A stretch of DNA of 64,000 nucleotides, from assembly GCA_024291935.2 (NCBI GenBank), contig CM044326.1, positions 32,549,948 through 32,613,947 on the forward strand. Reading direction: 5' to 3'. The stretch is from Okapia johnstoni. Taxonomy: Eukaryota > Chordata > Mammalia > Artiodactyla > Giraffidae. Positions 37,101 to 44,863 of the stretch are shown here, piece after piece. The position numbers were made by a program, and so were the translations under genes. The stretch's first letter is position 1, and every line of letters starts with the position of its first letter. The notes beneath the pieces were generated by a model. The model had not been told where the DNA came from. It did not search any database and worked only from the letters and a program-made list of their open reading frames with translations.

Positions 37101-37325
37101 GGGCTCCCCCCACCCCAGCAGGAGGCCCGGCGCCACCCGCGCGGTGCTCCAGGCCCCGCCCCCAGGGGACGCCGCGCGGCTCACGCCCGCCCGCCCGCCA
37201 GCATCCTCGGGGTCCCGGGATCGGTGCCGCACCGCCCGGCGGCCCGCAATCGCTCGCTTCCGTCTCGGGCCCTCAGCGCGTACCGCGGGTTGCACCGCGC
37301 ACAGGGGGCCGCCGCGGCTGCTCAT
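972..37325 (-). CDS. KIF26A: KIF26A, atypical kinesin-like protein, 15 coding exons (frame broken in this sequence)
   Basis: Recognised from protein similarity running exon by exon: N-terminal WCRHCHTKL block, motor block [13 protein letters not shown]-loop region [14 protein letters not shown], switch II-like LIDLGSCE, tail blocks [31 protein letters not shown] and [19 protein letters not shown], ending in GPQEVDV and a TGA at 974-972. KIF26A belongs to the N-11 (KIF26) kinesins. The family is known to bind microtubules without usable ATPase activity; the mouse protein restrains GDNF-RET signalling through GRB2 in enteric neurons, and human loss causes brain malformation and megacolon. The P-loop here lacks the GxxxxGKT consensus, as expected. 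Coding exons join 37325-37284, 36918-36685, 25832-25397, 19000-18834, 13109-12920, 10027-9815, 8391-8298, 8083-7819, 7703-7544, 7426-7285, 6959-6797, 6268-3453, 2159-1954, 1492-1342 and 1153-972; phases agree throughout. Ignoring seven small indels the product is about 1,814 residues, near the human length (about 1,880). Confidence 0.95.
1342..1492 (-). CDS. KIF26A: KIF26A exon 14, coiled-coil like
   Basis: Acceptor CCCAG|GGCCCG, donor CAGT|GTGAGT, 151 nt. It encodes [20 protein letters not shown] and [19 protein letters not shown]. The heptad spacing of leucines and the charged residues suggest a short coiled coil. Confidence 0.93.
1954..2159 (-). CDS. KIF26A: KIF26A exon 13
   Basis: Acceptor TTCCAG|GTCTGC, donor GCAGAG|GTGGGG, 206 nt. 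It encodes [32 protein letters not shown] and [19 protein letters not shown], a block shared with KIF26B. Confidence 0.94.
3453..6268 (-). CDS. KIF26A: KIF26A exon 12, 2.8-kb tail exon with five frame breaks
   Basis: Acceptor CCCCAG|TACGCG, donor CACAG|GTGGGT. Conserved blocks in order: [162 protein letters not shown] and [19 protein letters not shown]. The frame changes at 6215-6219, 5648-5661, 4543-4547, 4172-4175 and 3942-3951. Discounting 2+7+1+1+2 surplus bases leaves 934 codons plus one base, exactly the phase needed by exon 13. The tail is proline/serine rich with no further folded domain that I can see. Confidence 0.93.
6797..6959 (-). CDS. KIF26A: KIF26A exon 11, end of motor domain
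   Basis: Acceptor CCCAG|GGAGCAC, donor GTCAAG|GTTGGT, 163 nt. It encodes [20 protein letters not shown] then [19 protein letters not shown] and [13 protein letters not shown], the usual end of a kinesin motor fold. Confidence 0.93.
7285..7426 (-). CDS. KIF26A: KIF26A exon 10, switch II region
   Basis: Acceptor CTCAG|TGTCCG, donor CTACAG|GTAAG, 142 nt. It reads [18 protein letters not shown], then [20 protein letters not shown] and [11 protein letters not shown] stands where active kinesins have the switch II motif DLAGSE. Confidence 0.93.
7544..7703 (-). CDS. KIF26A: KIF26A exon 9
   Basis: Acceptor CTCAG|CTCCAG, donor GGCGGAA|GTAGGT, 160 nt. It encodes [20 protein letters not shown] and [20 protein letters not shown]. 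This is the switch I region; the kinesin NxxSSRSH motif is reduced to a GGSH remnant. Confidence 0.93.
7819..8083 (-). CDS. KIF26A: KIF26A exon 8, one frame break
   Basis: Acceptor CGCAG|GCAAGTCC, donor GCGCAG|GTACGC. It encodes [45 protein letters not shown] and [16 protein letters not shown]. After DTQSPG the frame shifts at the five-C run 7856-7860. In the next frame [12 protein letters not shown] continues the family sequence; two extra bases (or one missing) explain it. Confidence 0.93.
8298..8391 (-). CDS. KIF26A: KIF26A exon 7, degenerate P-loop
   Basis: Acceptor TGCAG|GCCGAG, donor CCTTG|GTAAG, 94 nt. It reads [20 protein letters not shown] then [12 protein letters not shown]. In ordinary kinesins the last part would be GxxxxGKT; the altered P-loop is the hallmark of the ATPase-dead KIF26 family. 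The last codon is split with exon 8 (G|GC, then KSYTMIG). Confidence 0.95.
8600..9530. repeat. 33-bp VNTR (minisatellite), about 26 units, in KIF26A intron 6
   Basis: Tandem units close to ATGATCACAGTGAGCACACA + CCACACCACACAC (33 bp). Each carries a TGATCA-like core and an ACACACCACA tail; some units are shortened by a few bases. Because 33 is a multiple of three, several frames on both strands stay open, but the predicted peptides are simple repeats and the array lies between two certain KIF26A exons. A CA-rich, SINE-free lead-in runs from 8500. Confidence 0.93.
9815..10027 (-). CDS. KIF26A: KIF26A exon 6, start of motor domain
   Basis: Seventy-one codons, acceptor CCCAG|GTGAAGGTC, donor GAGCAG|GTGAGG. 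The first motor strand [12 protein letters not shown] is followed by [17 protein letters not shown] and [15 protein letters not shown], the kinesin F.FD.VF signature. Confidence 0.95.
10985..11800. promoter_or_regulatory. AT-rich candidate conserved non-coding element, KIF26A intron 5
   Basis: A non-repetitive AT-rich island about 800 bp long inside a GC-rich intron. It contains an ATGCAAAC octamer-like site (11162-11169), TTAAGTGG (NKX2-like, 11694-11701), an ATTAAT site and TTTTTATTC-type runs. The composition contrast and lack of repeats are typical of developmental enhancers. Inference only. Confidence 0.4.
12920..13109 (-). CDS. KIF26A: KIF26A exon 5
   Basis: Acceptor CCCAG|GGCCGCC, donor GGAAAG|GTAGGC, 190 nt. 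It encodes [13 protein letters not shown], a proline run, then [20 protein letters not shown], which leads into the motor domain. Confidence 0.93.
13505..13645. promoter_or_regulatory. AT-rich candidate element next to KIF26A exon 5
   Basis: About 140 bp with CTTTAATAGG, AAAATAAAAGTAATC and CCTTAATAGC, in GC-rich intron 4 sequence about 400 bp upstream of exon 5 in transcript order. Regulatory role inferred only from composition. Confidence 0.25.
13646..16254. other. KIF26A intron 4, unique GC-rich sequence
   Basis: Mostly GC-rich intronic DNA. A short AT-rich patch lies at 15605-15690 (GGAAAATATTTGCC) and an L2-like remnant at about 15290-15420. No exon-like block is seen. Confidence 0.5.
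15290..15420 (+). repeat. L2-like LINE remnant
   Basis: Text such as CTTCCCCAGGAAGCCTGCCC (the common CCAGGAAGCC...CTGA block of L2) followed by TCTGCCCTGAGC. Short and degraded. Confidence 0.35.
16255..16685. repeat. 43-44-bp minisatellite, 10 units, KIF26A intron 4
   Basis: Ten tandem copies, each beginning AGCTTCAGGGGTCC-GGGAGG and ending CACCGTATCTCACCTCT. Units differ by a few substitutions and one-base indels. Every unit pairs a G-rich half with a pyrimidine-rich half. Confidence 0.93.
18505..18640 (+). repeat. MIR SINE remnant
   Basis: Contains the MIR core in the form AAGGAAACCGAGGCACAGAG, then AAGTGACCTGCCTAAGACCA and CCAGCTGGGAAGGGCAGAG, in the usual order. Confidence 0.65.
18834..19000 (-). 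CDS. KIF26A: KIF26A exon 4
   Basis: Acceptor TCCAG|GCTGAAGCA, donor CTCAG|GTACGT, 167 nt (phase 0 in, phase 2 out). It encodes [16 protein letters not shown] and ends in SAAASFFLR, as in the family. Confidence 0.92.
19290..19540. promoter_or_regulatory. AT-rich candidate element with perfect TAATTA palindrome, intron 3
   Basis: About 250 bp of AT-rich unique sequence starting 290 bp upstream of exon 4 in transcript order. It contains the 12-bp palindrome AGCTAATTAGCT (19396-19407), GCACTAATTGCC and two ATAATGTATGAT-like sites. These are typical homeodomain-type sites. Enhancer role is inferred. Confidence 0.4.
20401..20480. repeat. 40-bp tandem duplication
   Basis: Two adjacent copies of TACTCAGC(G/A)C(T/C)GCATCCC + CCAGCACCCCAGC with near-perfect identity. 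Surrounding sequence (20240-20600) looks like degraded L2 (GGCACACAGTAGCTGTTTGA). Confidence 0.75.
22425..22444. repeat. Homopolymer G20
   Basis: Uninterrupted run of twenty G on the plus strand in KIF26A intron 3. A probable site of length polymorphism or assembly error. Confidence 0.95.
23100..23360. promoter_or_regulatory. AT-rich candidate conserved element, KIF26A intron 3
   Basis: A 260-bp AT-rich island in GC-rich DNA with TTTTTAATTC, ATTGATCACC, TAATTA at 23280-23285 and ACGCAATCAATGCAC. It is not a recognisable repeat. Enhancer-like by composition only. Confidence 0.4.
23560..23710 (+). repeat. L2-like LINE remnant
   Basis: Contains CTACCTCCTCCAGGAAGCCG with neighbouring L2-type text. 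Short and diverged. Confidence 0.35.
25397..25832 (-). CDS. KIF26A: KIF26A exon 3, one frame break
   Basis: Starts CCCAG|GACCCC ([17 protein letters not shown]) and ends TGCCTG|GTGAGT. It holds the second CxxC pair ([10 protein letters not shown]) and the block [18 protein letters not shown]. The frame shifts by one base at the C5 run 25666-25670. Removing one base restores 145 codons and continuity with the known family sequence. Confidence 0.92.
27240..27425. promoter_or_regulatory. AT-rich candidate element, KIF26A intron 2
   Basis: About 185 bp of unique AT-rich sequence (GAAATAAATCGAGTC, AGAAAAATAATCCAACACTG) in a GC-rich intron. Enhancer role inferred from composition. Confidence 0.3.
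29010..29250. promoter_or_regulatory. AT-rich candidate element with two TAATTA sites, KIF26A intron 2
   Basis: Carries TAATTA at 29023-29028 and 29070-29075, CTTGCATGTGGAAAATG and TTTGATTCAATTTAG. Flanked by very GC-rich sequence, including a G11 run at 29272-29282. Looks like a homeodomain-responsive conserved element; inference. Confidence 0.4.
30610..30700 (+). repeat. MIR SINE remnant
   Basis: TTTACAGACGGAAGCTCAGA then AGCCCAGGCCGCACAGCCTG follow the MIR core order. Confidence 0.5.
31034..31130. repeat. Three tandem copies of a 33-34-bp GC-rich unit
   Basis: Units start GCCGGGACAGCCCC at 31034, 31067 and 31101, each followed by a CGAGG(C/T)GGGCAC block. Confidence 0.8.
32012..32118 (-). 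mobile_element. Bov-tA/Bov-A SINE, 3' fragment
   Basis: The plus strand shows the reverse complement of the ruminant SINE tail (GTCCCACTCTTTGTGACCCA, GGACTGTAGCCCGCCTGGCT, CCATGGAATTCTCCGGGCAA). The tRNA-derived head is missing. Confidence 0.85.
34412..34655 (-). mobile_element. BovB (RTE LINE) 3' end
   Basis: Reverse complement of the BovB terminus. Translated on the minus strand it gives ORF2 C-terminal blocks such as [20 protein letters not shown] and [13 protein letters not shown]. Confidence 0.85.
34655..34730 (+). repeat. MIR-like remnant
   Basis: TACAGAGAAGAAAATCGAGG followed by GAACCTGCCCGAGGTCCCAT resembles the diverged MIR core. Confidence 0.4.
36685..36918 (-). CDS. KIF26A: KIF26A exon 2
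   Basis: Seventy-eight codons, acceptor GCAG|GTGGCC and donor CTCCGG|GTAAG. The block [15 protein letters not shown] carries the first of two CxxC pairs. There is no frame break. Confidence 0.92.
37284..37325 (-). CDS. KIF26A: KIF26A exon 1 (1b), canonical start
   Basis: Fourteen codons, [14 protein letters not shown], ending GCG|GTACGC. This matches the start of the mouse and human proteins (MVGRG...LCA.QPA then VAEGGPARE from exon 2). The start context is good (G at -3). It lies in a CpG island (about 37.1-37.75 kb). Confidence 0.8.
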
Positions 37326-37730
37326 GGCCCGGACGCAGGAAGGGCTGGGCGGGCGCTTCGGGGCCGCCCGGGCTCTCCAGGGGCGCCGCGGCTACGTGAT
37401 CCGGCCCAGGGACGCCCCCATGGCACGTCCGGTCGCTCCGAAGTTCGCGGCGCGGGCGAGTGCAGAACAGAGCTCGGCGGCAGCGGCGGGCGCGCACGGA
37501 GGCGAGGGCGGAGCCTGGGCGGGGCCGGGGACTCCGGGGCGGGGCGGGCCGGGGCTCCCGGAGCGCGGTCCCCCCCGCCCCCGCCGCCCAGGCCTTCGCT
37601 CCACAGCGCATGGGGGAAGGGGTCCCGCATCGCAGGGCGGCCCCACCCGCTCCGAGGCCCCCCAACCTGTTAGGCGAGTCTCAGTCCCAGGGAGGGGCGC
37701 TGGGGGCCCGCGGTGAGACACTCCGTAGAC

Positions 37731-37746
37731 GCGCGCGCGCGCGCGC
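37731..37746. repeat. (GC)8 dinucleotide tract
   Basis: Perfect alternating GC run about 400 bp upstream of the KIF26A exon 1b start codon; a strong Z-DNA-forming sequence type. Confidence 0.9.
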
Positions 37747-37794
37747 CTGACCGCTCCGCTCCCGGGACACTGGGGTCTCCTGGGAGGCACCAAC

Positions 37795-37885
37795 CCACTC
37801 GTCACTTTACAGCCGGGGAAACTGAGACCGCCGTGGGGAAGGTCTTGCCCAAGGTCACACATAGAAGTGGAAGAGGATGAGCCCC
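37795..37885 (+). repeat. MIR SINE remnant
   Basis: ACTTTACAGCCGGGGAAACT, then GTCTTGCCCAAGGTCACACA, a clear MIR core between the two KIF26A CpG islands. Confidence 0.75.
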
Positions 37886-38893
37886 GGCCCCTGGACTCCC
37901 GATCGCTTTCCCCCCGAAAATCCAAAGCACTCCGCGTGTCGCCGAGACCGCCGCCTGGGTCTGTCGCGCGTGGGTGAGGGTCGCCGCGGTCTGCGCCCCG
38001 GAACGTGCGCCGCTCACGCCGGTGCATCTGCTGTGTCTAGGCGTGTCGGCAGACAGCACACGGGGCTTCGCAGCCGCGCGCGTGCAAGAAGGCGAGTGTG
38101 TGCGCGCCGTGCGCCCGAGAAGCGGGAGGAGGTGGCCCCGGGGGTGTGCGCGCGGGACCTGTTGTCAGCCGGCCTGGCAGATGGGAACTTAGCTGCGGAA
38201 TTAATTGCCTGTTTGTCTCAGGCTGGGAGGTCGCCCCCCCTGCTCCGGCGACCAGTTGCTCCCGCTCCGGCTCGGGCCTCGGGGTCGCCGCTCTCCGAGA
38301 CGGCGGGCGGCGCGGCGTCCGGGCTCTGGATCCGCCCGAAGCTCCGGGTCCGGGTCGGCGGGCGCGGGCGCCCGGTTGCTCGTGACGCGGGCGCCCCCTG
38401 CTGGCCGCCGCACCCCGCCGCCGCCAGGCTCCGGGGAGACCGCGCGCCACGCGTCCCGGGCGGAGAGGCGCGCCCAGCAAAACCTTGGTCCCGGTGGAGA
38501 CCCCAGCCGCTGCGCGCTCCCTGGCACGCATGGAGACCCTCACACAGATTCCACCCGCTCCCCGCCTCTCCGGAGCCTCTCAAAGCGACTCCTCCTTTAT
38601 GTTTTGCCCCCACCTTCCCTGTCGCTTGAACGGGCCTCACTCCCCAAAAATAGAGATGAGCGCGGTGATCATCCTCCCGCCTCTCCGAGTCTTTAATGGC
38701 CTGCAACGCGGCGGGGGGCGCACAAAGTGGACAGATGCTCCCCACTCTCACTCCACGGTCCCACGCCGTCCAGCCCGTTTCCACCCGGCCCAGCGGCCGA
38801 AATCCCCTTTCCCAGCTCCTCTAAGCCTCGTCAAGGACAAGGGGCGTCAGCTCCCGTCCGCATCCCCCGCCCCGCAACTGCTCCAGGACACAG

Positions 38894-38913
38894 ACACACA
38901 CACACACACACAC
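38894..38913. repeat. (AC)10 microsatellite
   Basis: Perfect AC repeat between KIF26A exons 1a and 1b. Confidence 0.9.
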
Positions 38914-39387
38914 GCAGGCCCGGGGAGCGCGGCTGTCCGTAGCACACCCACGCGCACACTCCCCACCTGCACCTCCAGAAACACATCGGCGCAGGAGCCC
39001 CGGTCCTGTGTCCGGGGCCGGCCACGCCCGCAACTTTGTCCGCACGGTTGCGACGCTTCCAGAAGCACACGCTCACACCCTGCGCACGGGTTCCCAGGAA
39101 TGGTCAGACTCAGCCCCGCGGAACCTAAACCACCTCGGGACTCAGGATCAGCCCCGAGACCCCCGGCCCTCTGCCTCGCCCTCCCCAGCAAGGCGCGCGG
39201 TGGAACGCCGACGGTCCCGCTGAGCGGAGACAGGGCAGCACTGACGGGGGGGAAAGTGCGGCCCGGCCTGCTGGACGCTGCTCGGGACCTGCCGCCTCTT
39301 TCCCGCACCGCGAGCCGCGGGAGCCGCTCCGCAAAGTCGCGGGACGGCGCCGCTGCCGCCAGCGGGGGTCCGCCGCCTGGCCCTCAC

Positions 39388-39528
39388 CTTGGTTCGGCGC
39401 CGCAGGAGGTGGCTGGTGAACCCCAGGATGATCTCCGAGTCCAGGCAGAGCGCCCCCATCTCCAGCAGGCTGGGCACCTTGCGGGGCGCGCCGCGGGGCG
39501 GCGGCTCGGGCGGCCCGGGCAGCGCCAT
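39388..39528 (-). CDS. KIF26A: Candidate alternative first coding exon of KIF26A (exon 1a)
   Basis: An ATG at 39528-39526 opens 47 codons (MALPGPPEPP... to ...LLRRRTK) that end exactly at AAG|GTGAGG, a strong splice donor in phase 0. KIF26A exon 2 begins in phase 0 (GTG GCC), so this exon would join it in frame and replace exon 1b. The peptide contains a hydrophobic stretch, LLEMGALCLDSEIILGF, that does not look like chance GC-rich translation. It sits in a CpG island. I do not recognise the peptide in another family. It could instead be the first exon of a separate minus-strand transcript. The start context is weak at -3 (T) but has G at +4. Confidence 0.5.
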
Positions 39529-39850
39529 GGAGGAGCGGAGCGCGGGGAGCGGCCCCGAGCTCCTCGCGCCGCCGCAGCCTCCGCCTCCTCCCCGCCCCCG
39601 CGCTCACTGGTCGCGCTCCCGCCGCCGCCGCGCACCGCACGGGACCGCCCGGCGGGTCCCCAGTCCTCGGCGGCCCGCGCCCGCCGCCCCTGCGCTCGCT
39701 CGGTGCCGCGCGCCCCCGCGCTCCGGCCCCTCCCGCCCGCGCCGACAGCGCCCCCTTCGCCCGCTCGGCGAGCTAGACTCCCGGACACGCAGACTCGAGG
39801 AGCAGGGCGGGGGGGCGAAAGCCCTGCAGGCCATGGGGCGGAGAATGGGG

Positions 39851-42470
39851 GGCCAGGACCTGGCCTGGGTCCCCACCCCTCCGCTTCGCGCGCCTCCTAC
39901 CCGCTGCTCTGACTGCCAAGCACAGCTACCCGGAGGCAGTGCCAAGCGGGATTCCACCAAACCGACCTCCAATCCGCCCAGGGGACCCCGCACGTTGGGG
40001 TCCCCAGTCCCTGGCCTCTTGTAGGGAGCCCAGTGATCTTGAGATCCCGCCTCTGCCCACAGCTACCCTCTCCGGGGTCCCTCCTCGGAAGCCCTCCATC
40101 CCACACCCCAGCCTGGGCCTATGGACTCCTAAGGCCCGCCCGGCCAGGACCCCAGAGTGCCTCCACTCCAGGGACCCCGATTCCGCACCCATCTGCAGCC
40201 TTCTCTGCCCTTGACCTGGGCCCCTCCGGCCGATCCTGGGACTCCCCACTGGCTGGAGGATCCCTGCTCTTCGCCCGGAACGACCAAAGGTCGGAGTCCA
40301 TGGCAGGACGCTCAGGGAGCAGGGGGTGGATTCTACCGGGATACAACTCCTGCCGAATCCCGCGCTCCTACTGTGCGCAGCCCCCATCCTCGCAGGCTGG
40401 CGGGGCGGCCCCTGGGGGTGCAGGCCAAGCAGCAGGATGCCTGCCTCCAGAGGATGGCGCCCCACAACAGGGTAGACTAAATGACCTAGGCCCACGGGGA
40501 GGTCTTTGGGAAGTTAAGGCAGGGGAGGCAGGCATTAGGGACCCCAATGGGGGAGATGAACCTGAACAGGACCTGGAAGGTAAGCAGGCGCAGAGAGTCC
40601 AGGGCACCGAGGGCATGGAGGGATCAGCGCTGGACCTTCCAGAGGCGCAGGTACGCTGTCGGCCTGATCTGACGCCGGGTCCCTCGCAGCACCCTCTGCG
40701 CCCTGGGAAGGACCATGAATCTCTCGCCCCTCACTCTTCCTCTGCCGCGAGACCCTCCTGCTTCCCGGAGTTTCTCCCTTGACATTCCAAGTGGCAGACG
40801 GAGGACATTATCTCCACCTGACGACACCAATGGGCTCCCATCGCCTTATCTGCCGGGCACAGGACTGCATGACCAGCGCTCTGCCCCACCGGGGCCTCGG
40901 GTCAGGCAAGACACCCCAGGGGGAGCTGCCCGCCTCCCTGTCCTCGAGGCCAACCCTGGCCTGGGGCAGAGATCAGGACAAGCCATAAGGGGGCCAGAGT
41001 CCCCCATTCTCCCCGCTCAGCCCCCTCCTCTCTGCTCCACAAGGCCCCCCAGGGGCCTCCCAGCCCCCTCCCTCCCACTCAGACAGGCTCTGGAGAGGAC
41101 TGTTCGGCCTGCCCTGTCCTCCAACTCCCTGAGCCAGGGGGCCTTCTTCCAGTGAGCCCTGCTCTTCTGGGAGGCGGCCACCACCACCTCGGTGGATTGA
41201 TTAAAGCCATCAGGGGGATTTTTTTAACGTTTAATTTACCAAGCACGCCGCGGCCAGTCAGAGCTGTCCCAAGGGAAATCTAGGCCAAGGGAGCAAAAGA
41301 GAAAAACCCCTGCAATTGAGCAGAGCTCTGACAGGATTAACTGCTGGACTCGGCTTCCAATCAGACCCCACGTGGCAATATTTCAAGAAGGCGGGAGGAC
41401 ATCAGGCTGCAGTGGTCAGATTCCTGAACTGGATATGGGGAACCCAAACTCACCTACCACCGCCACCACGACCTGCTGGGGACATTGGAAACTGCCCCTC
41501 CACAGCTCCACATGCCACCCAAGTTCCTGCCAGTGGTTTCCAGCCCACCCCCAGCCAGCCTTTCAAAGAGGGGCCAAGCCCTTCCAGCCAGCAATCTGAG
41601 AGCAGGGCAGGCACCCTGCCAGGCATCCACATTGCACTTAGGAAGATGAGCACCTGGCAGTCGTCTCCGTGCTGGTGGGAAATTGGACCAATGGGGAAGT
41701 GGGCAACAAATCCTAACAGTTGATCCCTGGTGAGAGTAGACACAGGTCCAAGACCGGGGCTCCTGGAAAGATGCCCAGACAGTGCGCACAGCACGGTCAG
41801 GTGTGTGCTTCTGGAGAACGTTTATGCCCATAAAAGCCTAGGCCTTTCCTGGGAGAGATGCTGCAGACAGGAGAGGAGGGGGTGGACCAGGGAGAGGCCA
41901 TGTGGTCTTAACTCTCGTTCAGTTTTTAGCCATGAGTTTCAGTGTTTAATGAAGGGGTCAGGAGGGGTTGGAGTGCCTACGCTGCCGGGCATTCAGCATG
42001 GAGCAGCCTCTTCCCCCCAGCGCCTGGCCTCAGTAGTGCCGCTGTGCGGGGCAGGACAGGACCCTGGCCTGGGGGCTCCCCTCCTGCGGTCAGAAGAGGA
42101 GGTGAGGATGGTCACCTCCGCCGCCCCACCCCCTCCCCCTCACAGGGGACTGCAGGATAAGGTAGTCAAGTAGGCAGAGAACCAGAACAGCAGGGTCGGG
42201 CTGGCTCCCTGAAGAACAAGGACCCTCACAGGGGCCAGCTCCCCTGCTCTCTGCCCACCCCCTGCCCCGCACCCCCGCCCAGCACCCCAGGCCAGGAGGA
42301 GCCCCAGGCCCAGAGCAAAGGGCCCCCCCTCCTGCACGGTGGTTTCAGCACCTTGGCCAGCGCCGGCAGAGGGGCTCCAGCTGGACCAGAGCTGCCCCTC
42401 CGCCCTCTCTTCAAGTCAGGTGGGGTCGTCTCAGGGAAGGGCAGTGGACAAGGGGGGGCAGTCCTGGGTG
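39851..42470. other. Intergenic, unique sequence upstream of KIF26A
   Basis: GC-rich to moderate sequence without recognised genes. The part 41165-41420 is an AT-richer, repeat-free stretch listed separately. Confidence 0.5.
41165..41420. promoter_or_regulatory. Candidate conserved non-coding element upstream of KIF26A
   Basis: TGGATTGATTAAAGCCATCA, TTTAACGTTTAATTTACC and CTGACAGGATTAACTGCTGG in unique, repeat-free sequence about 1.6 kb upstream of exon 1a. Enhancer-like by composition; inference. Confidence 0.35.
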
Positions 42471-42479
42471 TTGGGTTTC

Positions 42480-43080
42480 CATCACCACCTGCTCATTCAT
42501 TCACTCAGTTCAATCACCCTGGAGCCATCCTTGACTCCTGCTGGCTCTCACCACCCTTGGGTCCTATCCATCAGCATTTCCTCTTCCTGCTCCCTTGACA
42601 GAAAGTCCAGAGTCAGACTGCTTTCCCCAGCCTGCACTGCCCAGGCCCCATCTCAGCCACTCTCATGTTTATTGCAGAGACCTCTCTCTGGAGGCTCTGT
42701 GACCACTGCTATCCCCTTGGATCTGGTCTCAACTCAGCAGCCAGGCGAGGCTTTGAGCAGGTGGGTGAGATCACACCCCTTCTGCTCAGAACCTTTGCTT
42801 CCTTTCCATGCCCTGGCAGCCCCAGCATCCCACAGACTCCTCGCTGTCACTGGGCACACCCCCTCTGGGGCTCACTCTGTGGTTCCCGCCATAGGGGACA
42901 CTGGTTCCCAGACATCCACTCTGCTCTCTCTCTTTTCTGGAAGGTCATCTGCCCAGCAAAGCCCTCCTTACCCACTTTACCTAAAACCCCAACCCCTCCC
43001 AACATTCCCCAGCACTCCAGTGCTCTAGTTTGCCTCCTCACCACCCACCATGCTTACTGTGAATGTTTCTTCTTTGTCTT
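42480..43080 (+). repeat. L2 LINE remnant
   Basis: GGAGCCATCCTTGACTCCTG, CCTATCCATCAGCATTTCCT, GATCACACCCCTTCTGCTCA and related phrases follow the L2 order. Confidence 0.6.
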
Positions 43081-43125
43081 ATTTATGGTCTATGATCCGC
43101 GTTAGATTCATCCCCATTAGATTCA

Positions 43126-43392
43126 TTGGAAGGACTGACACTGAAGCTACAATACTTGGGCCACCTGATGTGAAGAGCCAACTCACTGCAAAAGACCCTG
43201 ATGCTGGGAAAGATTGAGGGCAGGAGGAGAAGGGGGCAACAGAGGATGAGATGGTTGGATGGCATCACCGACTCAGTGGACATGAGTTTGAGTAAGCTCC
43301 AGGAGATAGTGAAGGACAGCGAAGCCTGTCGTATTGCAGTCCATGGGGTCACAAAGAGTCGGACACGACTGAGCAACTGAACAACAATCCTC
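43126..43392 (+). mobile_element. BovB (RTE LINE) 3' end
   Basis: Begins CATTGGAAGGACTGACACTG and ends CACGACTGAGCAACTGAACA, the BovB 3' terminus on the plus strand. Confidence 0.88.
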
Positions 43393-44039
43393 ATTAGAAT
43401 ATCAGCTGTTCCTCCCATACCTGACACAGAGTGGATACCCACTGGTAGTTGTTGAAGAAACAAAGGCCTGGGTGATTCCCAGGCATGCTTTTTGTTGCCT
43501 ATTCCCGTGTGATTTCCTATTGCAGAGGGTCCCTACCCTCCACCCCCACCTAGCTGCAGCCCCTGCCAGCCCCCTGCCTGCATGCCTGCTCTGGCCTCCT
43601 CACTGGCCCCTCACTGGCTCCTCCCTCCCTCCAACCCATCCAGAACAAGGCCACAGGGCCAGACACTGACCCTGGGATGATTTGACCAGACCCACCCAGC
43701 CCAGCCCTGACTTGACCAGCCTGAGGACACTTCCTGGCCCAGATGGAAGCTTTTCTGATCTGTCTGCACCTCCCCAGCTCCTAAGAGGGGATGTGCGTGA
43801 CACTGAGTGGTCCCTAAACCCTGCAACCAGTGACAGGGGCACTCTGGCCCACCATCCCAGCCAGCCAGGGCTCCCAGCCCTGGTAGAAATCTTGAGCCCT
43901 TCCATGGTGCCACCCCTAAAGTGGCAGGCCCTCAGCCAGTCAGCCCGCATGATGCCCAGCCAGGACCACCTCCTCTTCTTTGGGGCTCAGCCCCTTAGCT
44001 TCTTTTGTCCTCTTTGCCTACATTTCCCCTTCACAGCTG

Positions 44040-44130
44040 GCCAACTCCAGCTTCAGGTCACAATCAGATGCCACCTCTTCTAGGAAGACTTCCAGCCTAG
44101 GCAGAACCAGTTTCCCAGTCCTGGTACTCC
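44040..44130 (+). repeat. L2-like remnant
   Basis: ATGCCACCTCTTCTAGGAAG and neighbours match the L2 CCTCCAGGAAG block. The stretch 43393-44863 holds otherwise unremarkable intergenic DNA. Confidence 0.4.
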
Positions 44131-44862
44131 TGCCTCACCTGGCGCAGGTGTCACTGACTCCCAGGTGTCATTGAATGTTTAAGGGAGACGGGAAATCAGT
44201 CTGAAAGGTCACCAGGTAGCAGAAGCCCTGCTTCCCCGACTCCCTGGGTTGATGCGATCAGACAGGAGGAATCAGGACTCTGGGAAACCAATCCTCTGAA
44301 CACACACCCACTGATGCAACCGGGACGCTGCCACCCATGGCCAGCAGAGGGCGCCCTAGGCCACAGTCCCCGGTGAAAAAGATCTGTATTTAAGAAACTG
44401 GTTTCCCTCTTAGGCAGATGGGAAAACCGAGGCCCTAAGAGGGGCCGCAGCACCCTGGGGAGTGAGAGGCGCCCGTCCTGAGGTCTCCCCAGCGTCCCCT
44501 CCGCGTGCCTTCTGGTGTCCCTGCCCACCCCCAGCTCTCTCCTCCCCCCCGCCCCAGTTCTTGCTCCCTCCCCCCCCAGCCCTCAGAGACCCAGGCTCAG
44601 CCTCCAGCCGGAGGACAGGCAGTGACCAAGGCGGAGCGACCCGGGGGCCAGGGGTGAAAGCTGGGGATCTCTGCAACCCCCAGCGCAGGCGCATCACTGC
44701 TGGGCCAGCGTGCCAGAAACGGCCTTGCTGCGTCCTGAGGAGCCCGTCTGGGTGACTGTCCCACACAAACAGCCCCGGGACATTGCCTGGGCAGAGTCCA
44801 GCTTGGCACTGGGTCTGTAGAAACCAGGGCTGACACAAAGGCGGTGGCCTTGTGAGTACAGG

Positions 44863-44863
<1 letters not shown>

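Larger units (their letters stand above)
36900..37790. promoter_or_regulatory. KIF26A: CpG island around KIF26A exon 1b (promoter)
   Basis: Very CpG-dense sequence spanning exon 1b (37284-37325) and 400 bp upstream, with GC-box-like GGGGCGGGGC repeats near 37535-37550 and a (GC)8 tract at 37731-37746. No TATA box is visible, as usual for CpG promoters. Confidence 0.7.
38000..39850. promoter_or_regulatory. KIF26A: Second CpG island, upstream KIF26A promoter region with exon 1a
   Basis: CpG-rich stretch covering the alternative exon 1a (39388-39528) and about 300 bp upstream of it. An AT-richer insert at 38155-38225 contains GCGGAATTAATTGCC, and an (AC)10 tract sits at 38894-38913. Promoter role is inferred from CpG density and the in-frame exon. 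Confidence 0.5.
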
